Shown piece by piece: positions 1-8,552 of a stretch of DNA of 61,662 nt; position 1 is the first letter of the stretch, and every line of letters starts with the position of its first letter. The notes beneath the pieces were generated by a model. That model saw only the letters and a program-made list of their open reading frames with translations. It had not been told where the DNA came from and searched no databases. Origin of the DNA: Gillisia sp. Its GTDB lineage: Bacteria; Bacteroidota; Bacteroidia; Flavobacteriales; Flavobacteriaceae. The stretch is from NCBI GenBank assembly GCA_024635655.1, contig JAGXIL010000046.1:1-61662 (forward strand), in the 5' to 3' direction. The translations under genes were made by a program, and so were the position numbers.

Positions 1-1
1 A

Positions 2-2281
2 ATGAAACAAAGTTTTACACTATTATTATTAGGGCTTCTATTAATGGGATGTAAAGGCAAAAAAGAGGCTCAAGAAATACAAGTACAGCAACAAGAAAAA
101 GTCAACCATTTAAAAGCTTTTGCTAAAGCTTACGGGTATGTAAAATATTTTCATCCAAGTGATGAAGCTTCTGCAATAGACTGGAATAGTTTTGCAGCCT
201 ATGGAGCAAACGAAATTTTGAAATGTACTAATTCCAGTGAGGTAACAGCTACGCTAAACGATCTTTTCAAACCCATTGCCCCAGGTGTTGTTTTTTCTGA
301 TACAAAGCTTGACTATGATATTTCCGCCATTACACCTGATAATTTAAACGACTATACTTCAACTTATTGGCAGCACAAGGGTGTTTCAAAAGGCATGAAT
401 AATCAGGGTGGTGTGTATATTAGTGTAAGAGTTAACAGATATACCGAAATTGATGAGTCCAGTACTTTTGGTAACCTCGCGTTCTCTGTAGATCCGGAAA
501 AATATAAAGGAAAAGATATAAAATATACCGCCTGGGTAAAACTTAAGGAGGGCTCCAAGGGTGCGGGGCATTTATGGTTGAGAGTAGATAAATCTGATAA
601 AACGCAAGGATTTTTTGAGAATATGGATGCGAATCCAATTAAAAGCAATGCGTGGAAACAATATGAAATTGTTGGAAAAGTAGATGATTTAGCATCGGGG
701 ATGGTTATGGGGAGTTTTTTAAAAGGTAAAGGAACTTTGCTTTTAGATGATGTCCATCTCTATTATAAGGAGAATGACGACTGGATAGAAATTCCTCTTA
801 AAAATAATGATTTTGAAGCCAATACCATTGGGCAAAAAAATGAACAATCAGATTGGACAGGAAACAGCCAGGGCTATTTCTACACGATTTCATCCACCGA
901 AAGCAAAGAAGGTAAACAAGCTGCGGTTATTGGGTATGAAGGTAAGATTAAGCGAGTAGAAGGAACGGCTCTTTTTGATTCTTTTCCAACATTTGGGGAG
1001 CTTATCGAAAAAGAAATTGATGATGGTATTTTTTGTCAAATACCTTTAAATCTATACGGTAACACTGAAAATACCTACCCTAAAAGTACATCTTTAGACG
1101 CATTACAAGACCGCTTAAACACAATAGATGAAAGCCCCAACAATATAAATGTTTTCTTAGGAAATATAATAAATACTTATAATGTTTTTCAACATTTTTA
1201 CCCCTACTTTAATGAAGTGGATGTAGACTGGGACAAAGAATTAGCAACCGCTTTGCAAAGTAGCTTCAATGACCAAACCGAATATGATCATCTGGTAACA
1301 TTACAAAAATTCACCGCGCCTCTAAAGGATGGACACATCTATGTGCGCGGTCCTCAAAACGATGAGTATGTTCCCGCAATTAACTGGGAGTGGATTGAAG
1401 GAAAGCTGGTCATCACTAAAGTAAAAGATGAAACTTTAGGAATTCAAATTGGAGATGTAGTCACCAGGGTAAATAACCAATCCCCGGAAAGTTATTTTAA
1501 AGAAATCAATTCCAGGATCTCGGCAGGTACTGAGGGATATTTAAACTACAGAGCGCAAAACATAAGTCTTCTTGGGGAAAAAGACGAAGAAATGGTTTTA
1601 AAGATCAATTCTAAAGAGATAGTCCTTAATCGCGATAAAAAGCTTGATTATAGGGATATGAATATAGCCATACAAGAAAATGACTATAAGCTATTGGATG
1701 AAAACATCTATTATCTCAATCTCAACAAAATTGAAATGGACACCATTACTGCAATTATACCACAGCTACAACAGGCAAAAGGTATTATTTGTGATTTAAG
1801 GGGTTACCCTAACGGAAACCATGGTTTTATCTCTCATCTCTTAAAAGAAAAGGACACTTCCAAAGCGTGGATGAGAGTCCCTAAAATAATCTATCCAGAT
1901 CACGAAAAAAACCCAGGATTTGAGAATTTAGGTTGGGAGCTGGAACCAAAAAAACCTTACCTGGGAGACAAAAAAGTTGTTTTTATTATTGATGGGAGAG
2001 CTATCAGTTATGCTGAAAGCTATATGAGTTTTATTGAGGGCTATCAATTAGCAACCATAGTGGGGCAACCCACTGCAGGGACAAATGGTAATATAAACCC
2101 GTTTACCCTTTTAGGAAACTACTCGATTAACTGGACCGGAATGAAGGTGGTAAAGCACGATGGTTCTCAACTTCATGCCAAAGGCGTTTTACCAAATATT
2201 TATGTTAGCAAAACTGTTGAAGGGATTAAATCAGGAAAAGACGAATTTTTAGAGAAAGCATTGGAGGTTATTCGAAATTAA
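2..2281 (+). CDS. S41 family peptidase, outer-envelope lipoprotein
   Basis: A 759-residue protein that starts with a lipoprotein signal peptide; the lipobox LLMGC puts the lipidated cysteine at residue 17, so it should be anchored to a membrane outside the cytoplasm. Residues about 140-255 look like a beta-rich carbohydrate-binding-like module. A PDZ-like stretch follows at about 465-495 (LGIQIGDVVTRVN), and the S41 (tail-specific/C-terminal processing) protease core lies at about 590-735. The likely nucleophile is Ser669 in ISYAES, followed by the GQPTAGTNG strand typical of the family. The ATG at base 2 fits a complete signal peptide, so the gene is probably whole although it touches the window edge. 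The substrate is unknown. Confidence 0.85.
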   Translation: MKQSFTLLLLGLLLMGCKGKKEAQEIQVQQQEKVNHLKAFAKAYGYVKYFHPSDEASAIDWNSFAAYGANEILKCTNSSEVTATLNDLFKPIAPGVVFSDTKLDYDISAITPDNLNDYTSTYWQHKGVSKGMNNQGGVYISVRVNRYTEIDESSTFGNLAFSVDPEKYKGKDIKYTAWVKLKEGSKGAGHLWLRVDKSDKTQGFFENMDANPIKSNAWKQYEIVGKVDDLASGMVMGSFLKGKGTLLLDDVHLYYKENDDWIEIPLKNNDFEANTIGQKNEQSDWTGNSQGYFYTISSTESKEGKQAAVIGYEGKIKRVEGTALFDSFPTFGELIEKEIDDGIFCQIPLNLYGNTENTYPKSTSLDALQDRLNTIDESPNNINVFLGNIINTYNVFQHFYPYFNEVDVDWDKELATALQSSFNDQTEYDHLVTLQKFTAPLKDGHIYVRGPQNDEYVPAINWEWIEGKLVITKVKDETLGIQIGDVVTRVNNQSPESYFKEINSRISAGTEGYLNYRAQNISLLGEKDEEMVLKINSKEIVLNRDKKLDYRDMNIAIQENDYKLLDENIYYLNLNKIEMDTITAIIPQLQQAKGIICDLRGYPNGNHGFISHLLKEKDTSKAWMRVPKIIYPDHEKNPGFENLGWELEPKKPYLGDKKVVFIIDGRAISYAESYMSFIEGYQLATIVGQPTAGTNGNINPFTLLGNYSINWTGMKVVKHDGSQLHAKGVLPNIYVSKTVEGIKSGKDEFLEKALEVIRN

Positions 2282-2369
2282 ATGGCGGGTTACTGCTCAG
2301 CACTTGTGAACCGGCAAATTCGAAGATGAAGGCTACGACAGGCGCTTTAAATCCTTAAATAACTAATTT
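2282..2369. repeat. Cassette-like intergenic spacer with imperfect inverted repeat
   Basis: This spacer starts with TGGCGGGTTAC and contains GTGAACCG some 15 bases later, an imperfect inverted repeat (CGGGTTAC against GTGAACCG). It is richer in GC than the genes on either side. A closely similar start, TTGGCGGGTTATG, occurs again at about 6864 after the ABC permease. Spacers of this style separate unrelated single genes in many Flavobacteriaceae genomes (recalled pattern, not searched). No gene is visible inside it. Confidence 0.35.
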
Positions 2370-2690
2370 ATGATTGGAGTAGCAATTGTTTTTATTGTTC
2401 TTGGAATTTTAATAAAATACGGAAAAATGTATTTTCTAGTTGCTGGCTACAATACAATGTCAAAACAAGAAAAAGAAAAATACGATATTGCCGGAATAGC
2501 AAATGTTTTTCGAAACACATTGTTCGGAATGGCATTGATAATTATAATCGGAAATTTTGCGGCTGACTTTTTTAATAATCCAGATATTGAAAATATAGCA
2601 TTTTTTGGATCTTTAATTATAGGACTTCCATACCTGTTACTAAAAACCAATTCAGGTAAATATAAATCTGATAAAAAAGTTGACCGGTAG
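2370..2690 (+). CDS. DUF3784 family small membrane protein
   Basis: A 106-residue protein with three hydrophobic segments: residues about 1-17, 50-67 and 75-95. The pattern of an N-terminal helix, then a GYNTMSKQEKEKYD loop and a pair of helices matches the DUF3784 family, whose function is not known. It stands alone between two spacers that hold no gene, which is the layout of a cassette rather than an operon member. The stop is TAG. Confidence 0.7.
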   Translation: MIGVAIVFIVLGILIKYGKMYFLVAGYNTMSKQEKEKYDIAGIANVFRNTLFGMALIIIIGNFAADFFNNPDIENIAFFGSLIIGLPYLLLKTNSGKYKSDKKVDR

Positions 2691-2830
2691 TCAGAGCAGA
2701 TAAAAAAGAATAAAAAACGCAACACCACATCATAGGAAAACAATGCTTAAATTAGTTACGAAACAAAGCTCGGTGCCTGCTTAAAAGCACTGTGTTATAA
2801 GGGATGATGTGTAAGCTAAAATAGAATTGA
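2691..2830. repeat. Spacer with long-range inverted repeat (attC-like hairpin)
   Basis: CACATCAT at 2726-2733 is the exact reverse complement of ATGATGTG at 2804-2811. Between them lies a smaller perfect hairpin, TGCTT-AA-AAGCA. Folded as single-stranded DNA this gives a long imperfect stem with an inner loop, in the general style of integron attC sites. The classical core RYYYAAC/GTTRRRY is not cleanly present, so this is only a resemblance. Confidence 0.35.
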
Positions 2831-3439
2831 ATGCTAAATTTCAAATTTAAAGATAACTACATTTTAGAAGATGATTTTGTAAAATTGAGTCCTCTAAAAA
2901 TTGAACACGTCGAAGATTTACTTGGAATAGCAAACGAAACTGACATTTGGAAATACTCTTTTGAAAAGGGAAACGGAATTGAAAATCTGACCAAATACAT
3001 TCAATCGACGATTGACAATCGAAAAGCGGAAAAAGATTATCCATTCGTGGTTTTTGACAAAATGAAAAATCAATTTGCAGGAAGTACAAGATACCGCGAA
3101 ATAGTTACGGATTTAAAAGCTATACGATTAGGATATACCTGGTACGGAAAGGAATTCAGAGGAACAGGATTAAACAAGCATTGTAAATATTTGATGTTTG
3201 AATTTGCTTTTGAGAAAATGGGAGCTGAAAGAATAGGCCTTGCAGCTTATATAGAGAATAAAATTAGTATTGCAGCAATGGAAAGTGTTGGATGTAAAAA
3301 AGAAGGGATTTTACGTGGGATTTTTCCAGCAACTAATGGGAATGGACGAACTGACGCAGTTTTATTTAGCATTCTGAAAAATGAATGGTACCAAAATGTA
3401 AAATCGAAATTAAAAAATAAATTGAATAAAAAAGCCTGA
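2831..3439 (+). CDS. GNAT family N-acetyltransferase (RimJ/RimL-like)
   Basis: A 202-residue soluble acetyltransferase. The fold signature is visible from about residue 95 onward: a beta strand with RLGYTWYGKEFRGTGLN, which matches the acetyl-CoA pyrophosphate-binding loop region, then a helix, then ENKISIAAMESVGCKKEG, the typical end of the RimJ/RimL type that acetylates amino groups on proteins or small molecules. The acceptor cannot be told from the sequence. The gene stands alone between two spacers, the setting in which GNAT genes often travel as cassette cargo. The last 15 residues are a lysine/asparagine-rich tail. Confidence 0.85.
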   Translation: MLNFKFKDNYILEDDFVKLSPLKIEHVEDLLGIANETDIWKYSFEKGNGIENLTKYIQSTIDNRKAEKDYPFVVFDKMKNQFAGSTRYREIVTDLKAIRLGYTWYGKEFRGTGLNKHCKYLMFEFAFEKMGAERIGLAAYIENKISIAAMESVGCKKEGILRGIFPATNGNGRTDAVLFSILKNEWYQNVKSKLKNKLNKKA

Positions 3440-3613
3440 AAACAACAACATATATAAAAAATTCTATAATCATTCATATATTGAAGTCCCTTGTTTGCTA
3501 GCTAAGCGGATCGTCCTTTCCCCTCCGCTGAAGCTATGGCGAACGCGACGGATAATCAGGCTCGCCAGCTCGCAATGCCGGAAGGTGATAGTGATAAAAA
3601 AAATTGATAGATT
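3440..3613. repeat. GC-rich spacer with nested hairpins
   Basis: The centre of this spacer (about 3500-3590) is far richer in GC than its flanks. It carries a perfect 6-bp hairpin, AGCGGA at 3505-3510 with TCCGCT at 3524-3529, and a second one, GGCGA at 3538-3542 with TCGCC at 3562-3566. No reading frame of note is present. It looks like another cassette boundary or a remnant of inserted DNA; nothing identifies the element. Confidence 0.35.
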
Positions 3614-4237
3614 ATGAAATACATAATTATTTTATTAATATCAGTGCAAGCCTTTGCTCAAACATAGCCGATTGTATTCTATAATGAAAACGGTGAAGAA
3701 ATTACCGAAGAAAACTTTTTGAAATCAAGAGATTACAGGAGAAATTTAGATTTGTATTTTGAGAACGATTCAATACAATATGGATTATTAATCGAAAGAC
3801 AAAAGTTCGGCCAACTTTATCAAAAGACATTAAAAGAGTTAAAAACCTACTTGACTGACTTGAGCCAAACTCCAATTGACTCAACTCAAAATATTGTTGT
3901 GAATTATCTTACAGCCTTACCAAAAATACCAGAGATCACTAAATCAAGGTCTGGTTGGAATGTATTAGATAGAAACTATCTCAAAAAGCTTCATAGAATA
4001 GCTCCAATCCATCAGTTTTGGATAAATTCACCGGACTCTGATAATCTTAAATACTATCATCAGAATAAAATCAACTGGATAACAGATAAGGATAATCTAT
4101 TTAAAAAATTGTTTTTCCCTTATGAAGTGAAATACGGAAATTACATTTTAATAAAACCAGACGGAAAATTCTATAACTTTATGGGTGAGCATAGTAAATA
4201 TAAAATTTGGGAAACTGCTGAACAATACTTTAAATAG
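3614..4237 (+). pseudogene. Secreted protein of unknown function, split by an in-frame TAG
   Basis: ATG at 3614 opens a clean signal peptide (MKYIIILLISVQAFAQT) that ends in an in-frame TAG at 3665-3667. The same frame then continues without a break to a TAA at 4237, starting PIVFYNENGEEITEENF; the next 172 codons read as one globular domain with many aromatic residues. Signal peptide and body fit together exactly as one gene of about 206 residues, so a single nonsense change (for example CAG or AAG to TAG) seems to have broken it. A downstream restart at TTG 3719 would lack a signal peptide. The family of the body is not recognised. A sequencing error is a possible alternative. Confidence 0.7.
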
Positions 4238-4338
4238 AACGTTTGACAATCCTACCCATATCCTTCTCCACGGAAAACCCACGGACATAAAACTAAATGC
4301 CGCAGTCTCATTTCGGTGAAAAGTATTTTGTACATAAC

Positions 4339-4376
4339 TGTATCAAATCGATACAACAAGTGTTCAATATCGAACA
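4339..4376. promoter_or_regulatory. Two tandem palindromes, probable activator binding sites
   Basis: Palindrome 1 is TGTATC-5-GATACA (4339-4355); palindrome 2 is TGTTC-6-GAACA (4361-4376). They share the shape TGTxxC...GxxACA and their centres lie about 21-22 bp apart, two helical turns, so two dimers would sit on the same face of the DNA. They lie about 105 and 85 bp before the transcription start predicted from the sigma-54 element downstream, the usual place for enhancer-binding activators. Binding is inferred, not shown. Confidence 0.6.
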
Positions 4377-4426
4377 GGTTTTAATAAAGTGATACATAAA
4401 ATACTGATATTTAAGTAGTTGCATTC

Positions 4427-4441
4427 TGGAAGCAACTTTGC
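4427..4441 (+). promoter_or_regulatory. Candidate sigma-54 (-24/-12) promoter of the ABC permease
   Basis: The bases read TGGAAG-N5-TTGC, with GG at 4428-4429 and GC at 4440-4441, exactly 12 bp apart as in the sigma-54 consensus TGGCAC-N5-TTGC. The invariant GG and GC are both present; two of the weaker positions differ. It overlaps a hairpin (AGTTGC 4417-4422 with GCAACT 4432-4437). A second hairpin, AGGGGG-TATT-CCCCCT, lies in the leader at about 4454-4470. Transcription would start near 4453, some 60 bases before the permease ATG at 4512. Confidence 0.55.
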
Positions 4442-4511
4442 CAGTAGAATCGAGGGGGTATTCCCCCTTCAGTATTCGCCTATTGTTTATCAAAAATCAT
4501 CACTTAAAGGC

Positions 4512-6848
4512 ATGTTAAAGAACAATTTAAAAATCGCACTACGAATTCTTTGGAAAAACAAACTTTTTACCTTTGTCAATATCTTGGGCTTGTCATTAAG
4601 TATGGCGGTTGGGGTTATTCTCTTTACAGGCTTAAAAGCCGATATCGATAGCGACCATTTTCATCCGGAATTAGATCAAATAGTACGGATACTCACGCAG
4701 GAAACAAAGTAGGGGGAATCAACCAAATGGGCTACAGCTCCATTGCCGCTGGCGACTCAACTGGAAAATGTCTCCTTTGTTGAAAACACGGTTAAAGTAC
4801 GTATGGCAGGAAAATATAACCTGCAAACCGACAAAGGCGATATACCTATTGACATAAAATTTTCAGAGCCTTCTTTTTTTGATGTTTTTGGCTTTAAATT
4901 ACTGTCCGGTAATGCACAAAGCCTTGCTAATAATCCAAGTACCCTTTTCTTAACTGAAAGTACAGCAGAAAAGATATTTGGCCGCTCCAGTGCCTTAGGC
5001 CAGACTGTCCGGTTTGAAAATTTAGGTTCTTATACGGTTGGAGGAATTATCCAGGACCCGCCTTTAAGAACGCATCTGCCCGTTGAGGCAATGCTTTCTA
5101 TTAATGCTGCGAAAATGCTTGAAAAGGAAGGAGCAATCACTGATATTTCGCAAAACTGGGAGCAATTCAAGAGTTCTGCAGTTTATGCCCGTTTAAAATC
5201 AGAAGATAATTTAAGTCAACTCAATTCCACCCTCCAAAACTACAACCGGAAACTGGAAAACAGCAATCTTCAGTTTATGGCACAACCCGTAGAAGATATT
5301 ACCCCCGGAAATAAGGATATTAAAAATGACCCCAATGTTGGCACCACCTGGGAGAGCATAACAATAATTCTGTCTTTAATTCTGGCTCTCACCTTTTTGT
5401 CTGCTTTCAACTATATCAGTCTGGCATTGGCGCGTGCCGTCTCCCGGGCGCAGGAAGTAGGTATCCGCAAAACGTTAGGCGCAACAAGAGGACAATTAAT
5501 TGGTCAGTTTTTAACGGAAGCGACCGTTATTGCCGTGCTTGCTTTGATCCTTACAGTACCATGTGTAAGCTTTTTAATGGATCATATTCCCGATTTGGAG
5601 GTGACGTTTTCCTGGGATATCATTTTAATTTCAGGCTTGTTAGCTTATGCAGTTATCACAGGCCTGGTCGCAGGAGCACTTCCGTCATGGATACTGTCAG
5701 CGTTTAAGCCTATACAGGCTTTGGGTAAATTGAAAAATGTTAAGCTGTTTCGAACTGTTTCTTTTTATAAGATTTTGGTTATTGTACAATTTTCAGTTGT
5801 GATCCTCCTTATGATACAGGTGGTCATGCTGGCCGATTATGAAATAAAAAATCATGAGATCATTAACTCAACCGTGTCGCCCAATGTTCTGACACTCGAT
5901 TTAAAAGGGGAAGAATATGAAAACCTGCAAAACGAAATAAACCGGTTAAGCCAGGTAGAGATGACTTTGGCAACTAACTGGTATCATAAACCGATGCAAA
6001 TAGGCAAATCTTCTGTAACATTTAGCGATAAAATTTTGGAAATGGATTATGTAAGTATCGACCCAAAAACAATTGAAACCGAAGGAATCAGTTTAAAACG
6101 GGGGCAAAATTTTCCTGAAGACATACCCCGAAGTTCTGAACAATATGTGTTGGTAAATGAAGCAGCCGCAGAATTTTTGGAACCCGATTCGGAGAAAATA
6201 GTGGGGCAAAATTTATTACTTGACTCTGCATATGTACAAGTCATTGGCATCATGCCCAATGAAATTATTGACGAACAACGCCCTCTGATTTATCGGTATT
6301 TGCCAAATGAAATATCCACCCTTATCATAAAAACAAAGCCGAATACAGAATTGGCAGCGACCAAAGCCATTCAAAGCTTATGGAATAACAATTTTCCTGA
6401 AAAAACAGCAAATCTTCATAATTTAAAAGAACAACATTATTCAGGAGCAAGCAGCGGAGACAGAATCGGGCTTTTTGGAGGCCTTGCCCTCATTGTTTTT
6501 ATAATCGCCGGTTTGGGAATTTTAGGTGTAGCAAGCTACTCCGTAGAAATACGCACTAAAGAACTGGGTATAAGAAAGGTATTGGGAGCAGGCAGAATAA
6601 AACTGGTGTGGACAGCTACAAGAAATTTTGGCATTCTTATGCTAATTGCGGGACTTATTGGTGTTCCGGCTGCCTTTTTTGTCGGTGATTTAATCAGACA
6701 GGATCTGGGTAGCAATCTGGTTAATTTGAGTTTTATAAATATAAGTATAGGCTTTGGTTTGGTTGCCATACTCGGGCTTATGATTGTTCTATCCCAGACG
6801 ATCCGGGCCGGGCAAATTAAAATTGTAAAAGTATTAAAAGCAGAGTAA
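4512..6848 (+). pseudogene. FtsX/MacB-type ABC transporter permease, interrupted by in-frame TAG
   Basis: ATG at 4512, preceded by AAAGG, begins MLKNNLKIALRILWKNKLFT and a first membrane helix, the standard start of a MacB-like permease. After 66 codons there is TAG at 4710-4712, then the same frame continues (GESTKWATAPLPLATQL) to a TAA at 6848. Read through, the product would be 778 residues, the normal length: one N-terminal helix, a periplasmic MacB core domain, three helices with the FtsX motif TLGATRGQLIG, a second periplasmic domain, and a final FtsX block with KVLGAGRIKLVW. Such permeases export peptides or drugs, or act in envelope stress, with a separate ATPase that is not in this window. 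The single nonsense change makes it a probable young pseudogene unless the TAG is suppressed. Confidence 0.8.
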
Positions 6849-7260
6849 AAGGTAAAACATTCATTGGCGGGTTATGATGATGGCGAGACCATTAGTTCTA
6901 TTTCGCGACACTATTACGACAATATATCGACCGACTATAAATTGCCGGAAGAAGGGGGCTTGTTGCTAACAAAATGTTTTTGCTATGCTGCGGTGAGTGT
7001 AAGCTATTAGTTTTTTTATCTTCGTTCTACGTTTGGTTTTGTGGGATAGATCCAGGTTATTTGTTGCTAGAATGCCCTCCTTCTTGGTGTGTGTAATAAA
7101 TCTTAAAACGTCAGGTTTTAAACTTATTTTGAGTTTAAGTAAGTTATATTTTACTGCCCACTTCAAGAAGGTGAAATGTGGCTTTTATAATTTCATTAGG
7201 AAAAGGTTACCTTGTGAACAATATCTTATTTTTTTACAAAATTCTTCACCTTTTTCAAAT
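6849..7260. other. Gene-free gap after the permease, possible gene remnant
   Basis: The gap starts with the TTGGCGGGTTATG motif also seen at 2283. A 48-codon open stretch from TTG 6864 to TAG 7008 has a protein-like composition (for example DGETISSISRHYYDN) but no start signal and no family I can name. The rest is AT-rich with no clear gene, hairpin terminator or promoter. Confidence 0.35.
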
Positions 7261-7695
7261 ATGAGAAATCTTTTTTTATTGTTGTTTACCATAATTACAT
7301 TGACTTCTTGCGAAACTAAAAATAGATGTGAGGATGTATTGTGCTCCTCGCCTATTCCCTTTGTTTCATTAAATATTATCAATTCAGAAAGCGGAAAAAA
7401 TCTTTTTGTCAACCGCATTTATACAATAGAAGATGTAACACTGTTAAATGAAAATAATGAATCTATACCTATACAATTAGATTTAGATTATAATCTTATA
7501 TCGGCTATTGGGGATATAGCAGGTAATAATAAATACCGTTTATTACTCTCCCCGGAATTAGAAATATTAATTACAACCCAGGTTTCGCTTAACGAGGGCT
7601 CTTGTTGTTCTACTTCCTCTCTTGAAAATTTTAAGGTACTGAATTTTGATTTTGAGGAAACCGATATTAGAAATTTCACAATCTTCATAAAATAA
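7261..7695 (+). CDS. Small lipoprotein of unknown function
   Basis: A 144-residue protein. The start at ATG 7261 is chosen because it opens directly with a lipoprotein signal (lipobox LTSC, Cys17); the frame stays open further upstream to 7033 but that stretch has no coding character. The mature part is rich in acidic and polar residues and has three early cysteines (residues about 17, 23, 28) plus a Cys-Cys pair near residue 112, so disulfides are possible. It should sit at the periplasmic or outer-membrane surface. No domain is recognised. Confidence 0.65.
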   Translation: MRNLFLLLFTIITLTSCETKNRCEDVLCSSPIPFVSLNIINSESGKNLFVNRIYTIEDVTLLNENNESIPIQLDLDYNLISAIGDIAGNNKYRLLLSPELEILITTQVSLNEGSCCSTSSLENFKVLNFDFEETDIRNFTIFIK

Positions 7696-7842
7696 TCAGG
7701 CCATGCTCCCTTCCTTCGCAAGATTGTCTCCGGATGTTTTCTTCCATGGGGAATCTTCTGACGACCAACCTTTCAAGGCCACGCTTTTTCCAGATTAAAT
7801 ATAGGAACCTCGGAATTTGAAACTAATTAAAACATTAAAATT

Positions 7843-8508
7843 ATGAATTACAACTACCTGATTGTTGCTTTATTATTATCATTTTTAACAATTGAATCTA
7901 CAGCTCAAGATCTTGAAAAAGTTTTTTTCGAAGTTGATGCCGTAACAAAAATCTCAATTGGGGAAACAAAAAGAGAAAATATAAGCTACCAAACAATTTT
8001 TTCCATTGATGTGCCACGTATTTCCCATCACGAAAATCCCATTTATGGTTTGAATTTTAGTTTCAACTACAGGTTAAATAAAAATATTTCAGCTGGAATA
8101 GGATCTGGGGTAAATTTCGTTTTCGAGCAGCGTCCGGACTTTCAAAATGAATATCACAATAAGATTATGCTCCCATTCTTTGTACGTTTAAGATACCAAA
8201 CGGAAATCAGTAATAATTTGAGCTTCCTAACAGACTTGAATACCGGATATCAATATATTGACTTTAAACATGGCCATACAGAAAAGGGATATCTCTTCCA
8301 GGAAAGCGGAGGATTACTTTTAAATCTTGATGTGGGATTGGGGCTTCATGTTTCCAAATTCACCCCAATTATAAAAGTAGGTTATGAGTTAAATCAACAT
8401 AATCATCAAAACAGTCTGGGCTGGATAACCAATTATAGTTATGATGATATAATTGAATATACCAATTATTATCACCTCCTAAAGTTTTCACTAAGTTTGA
8501 GTCTATGA
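7843..8508 (+). CDS. Outer membrane beta-barrel-like protein
   Basis: A 221-residue protein with a Sec signal peptide (cleavage likely after STAQ, residue about 22). The mature part is made of alternating hydrophobic/polar strands, such as INKNISAGIGSGVNFVF-type hairpins, spaced every 10-15 residues, and ends in an aromatic-poor strand KFSLSLSL. This matches the small porin-like or PorT/OmpW-like barrels common in Bacteroidota, but no specific family is certain. The ATG is preceded by an AT-rich leader without a strong ribosome site, as usual in this phylum. Confidence 0.6.
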   Translation: MNYNYLIVALLLSFLTIESTAQDLEKVFFEVDAVTKISIGETKRENISYQTIFSIDVPRISHHENPIYGLNFSFNYRLNKNISAGIGSGVNFVFEQRPDFQNEYHNKIMLPFFVRLRYQTEISNNLSFLTDLNTGYQYIDFKHGHTEKGYLFQESGGLLLNLDVGLGLHVSKFTPIIKVGYELNQHNHQNSLGWITNYSYDDIIEYTNYYHLLKFSLSLSL

Positions 8509-8552
8509 TGCTCATCAGGGTATAGTGTATTAACAACAGAAATTAATAGCCG

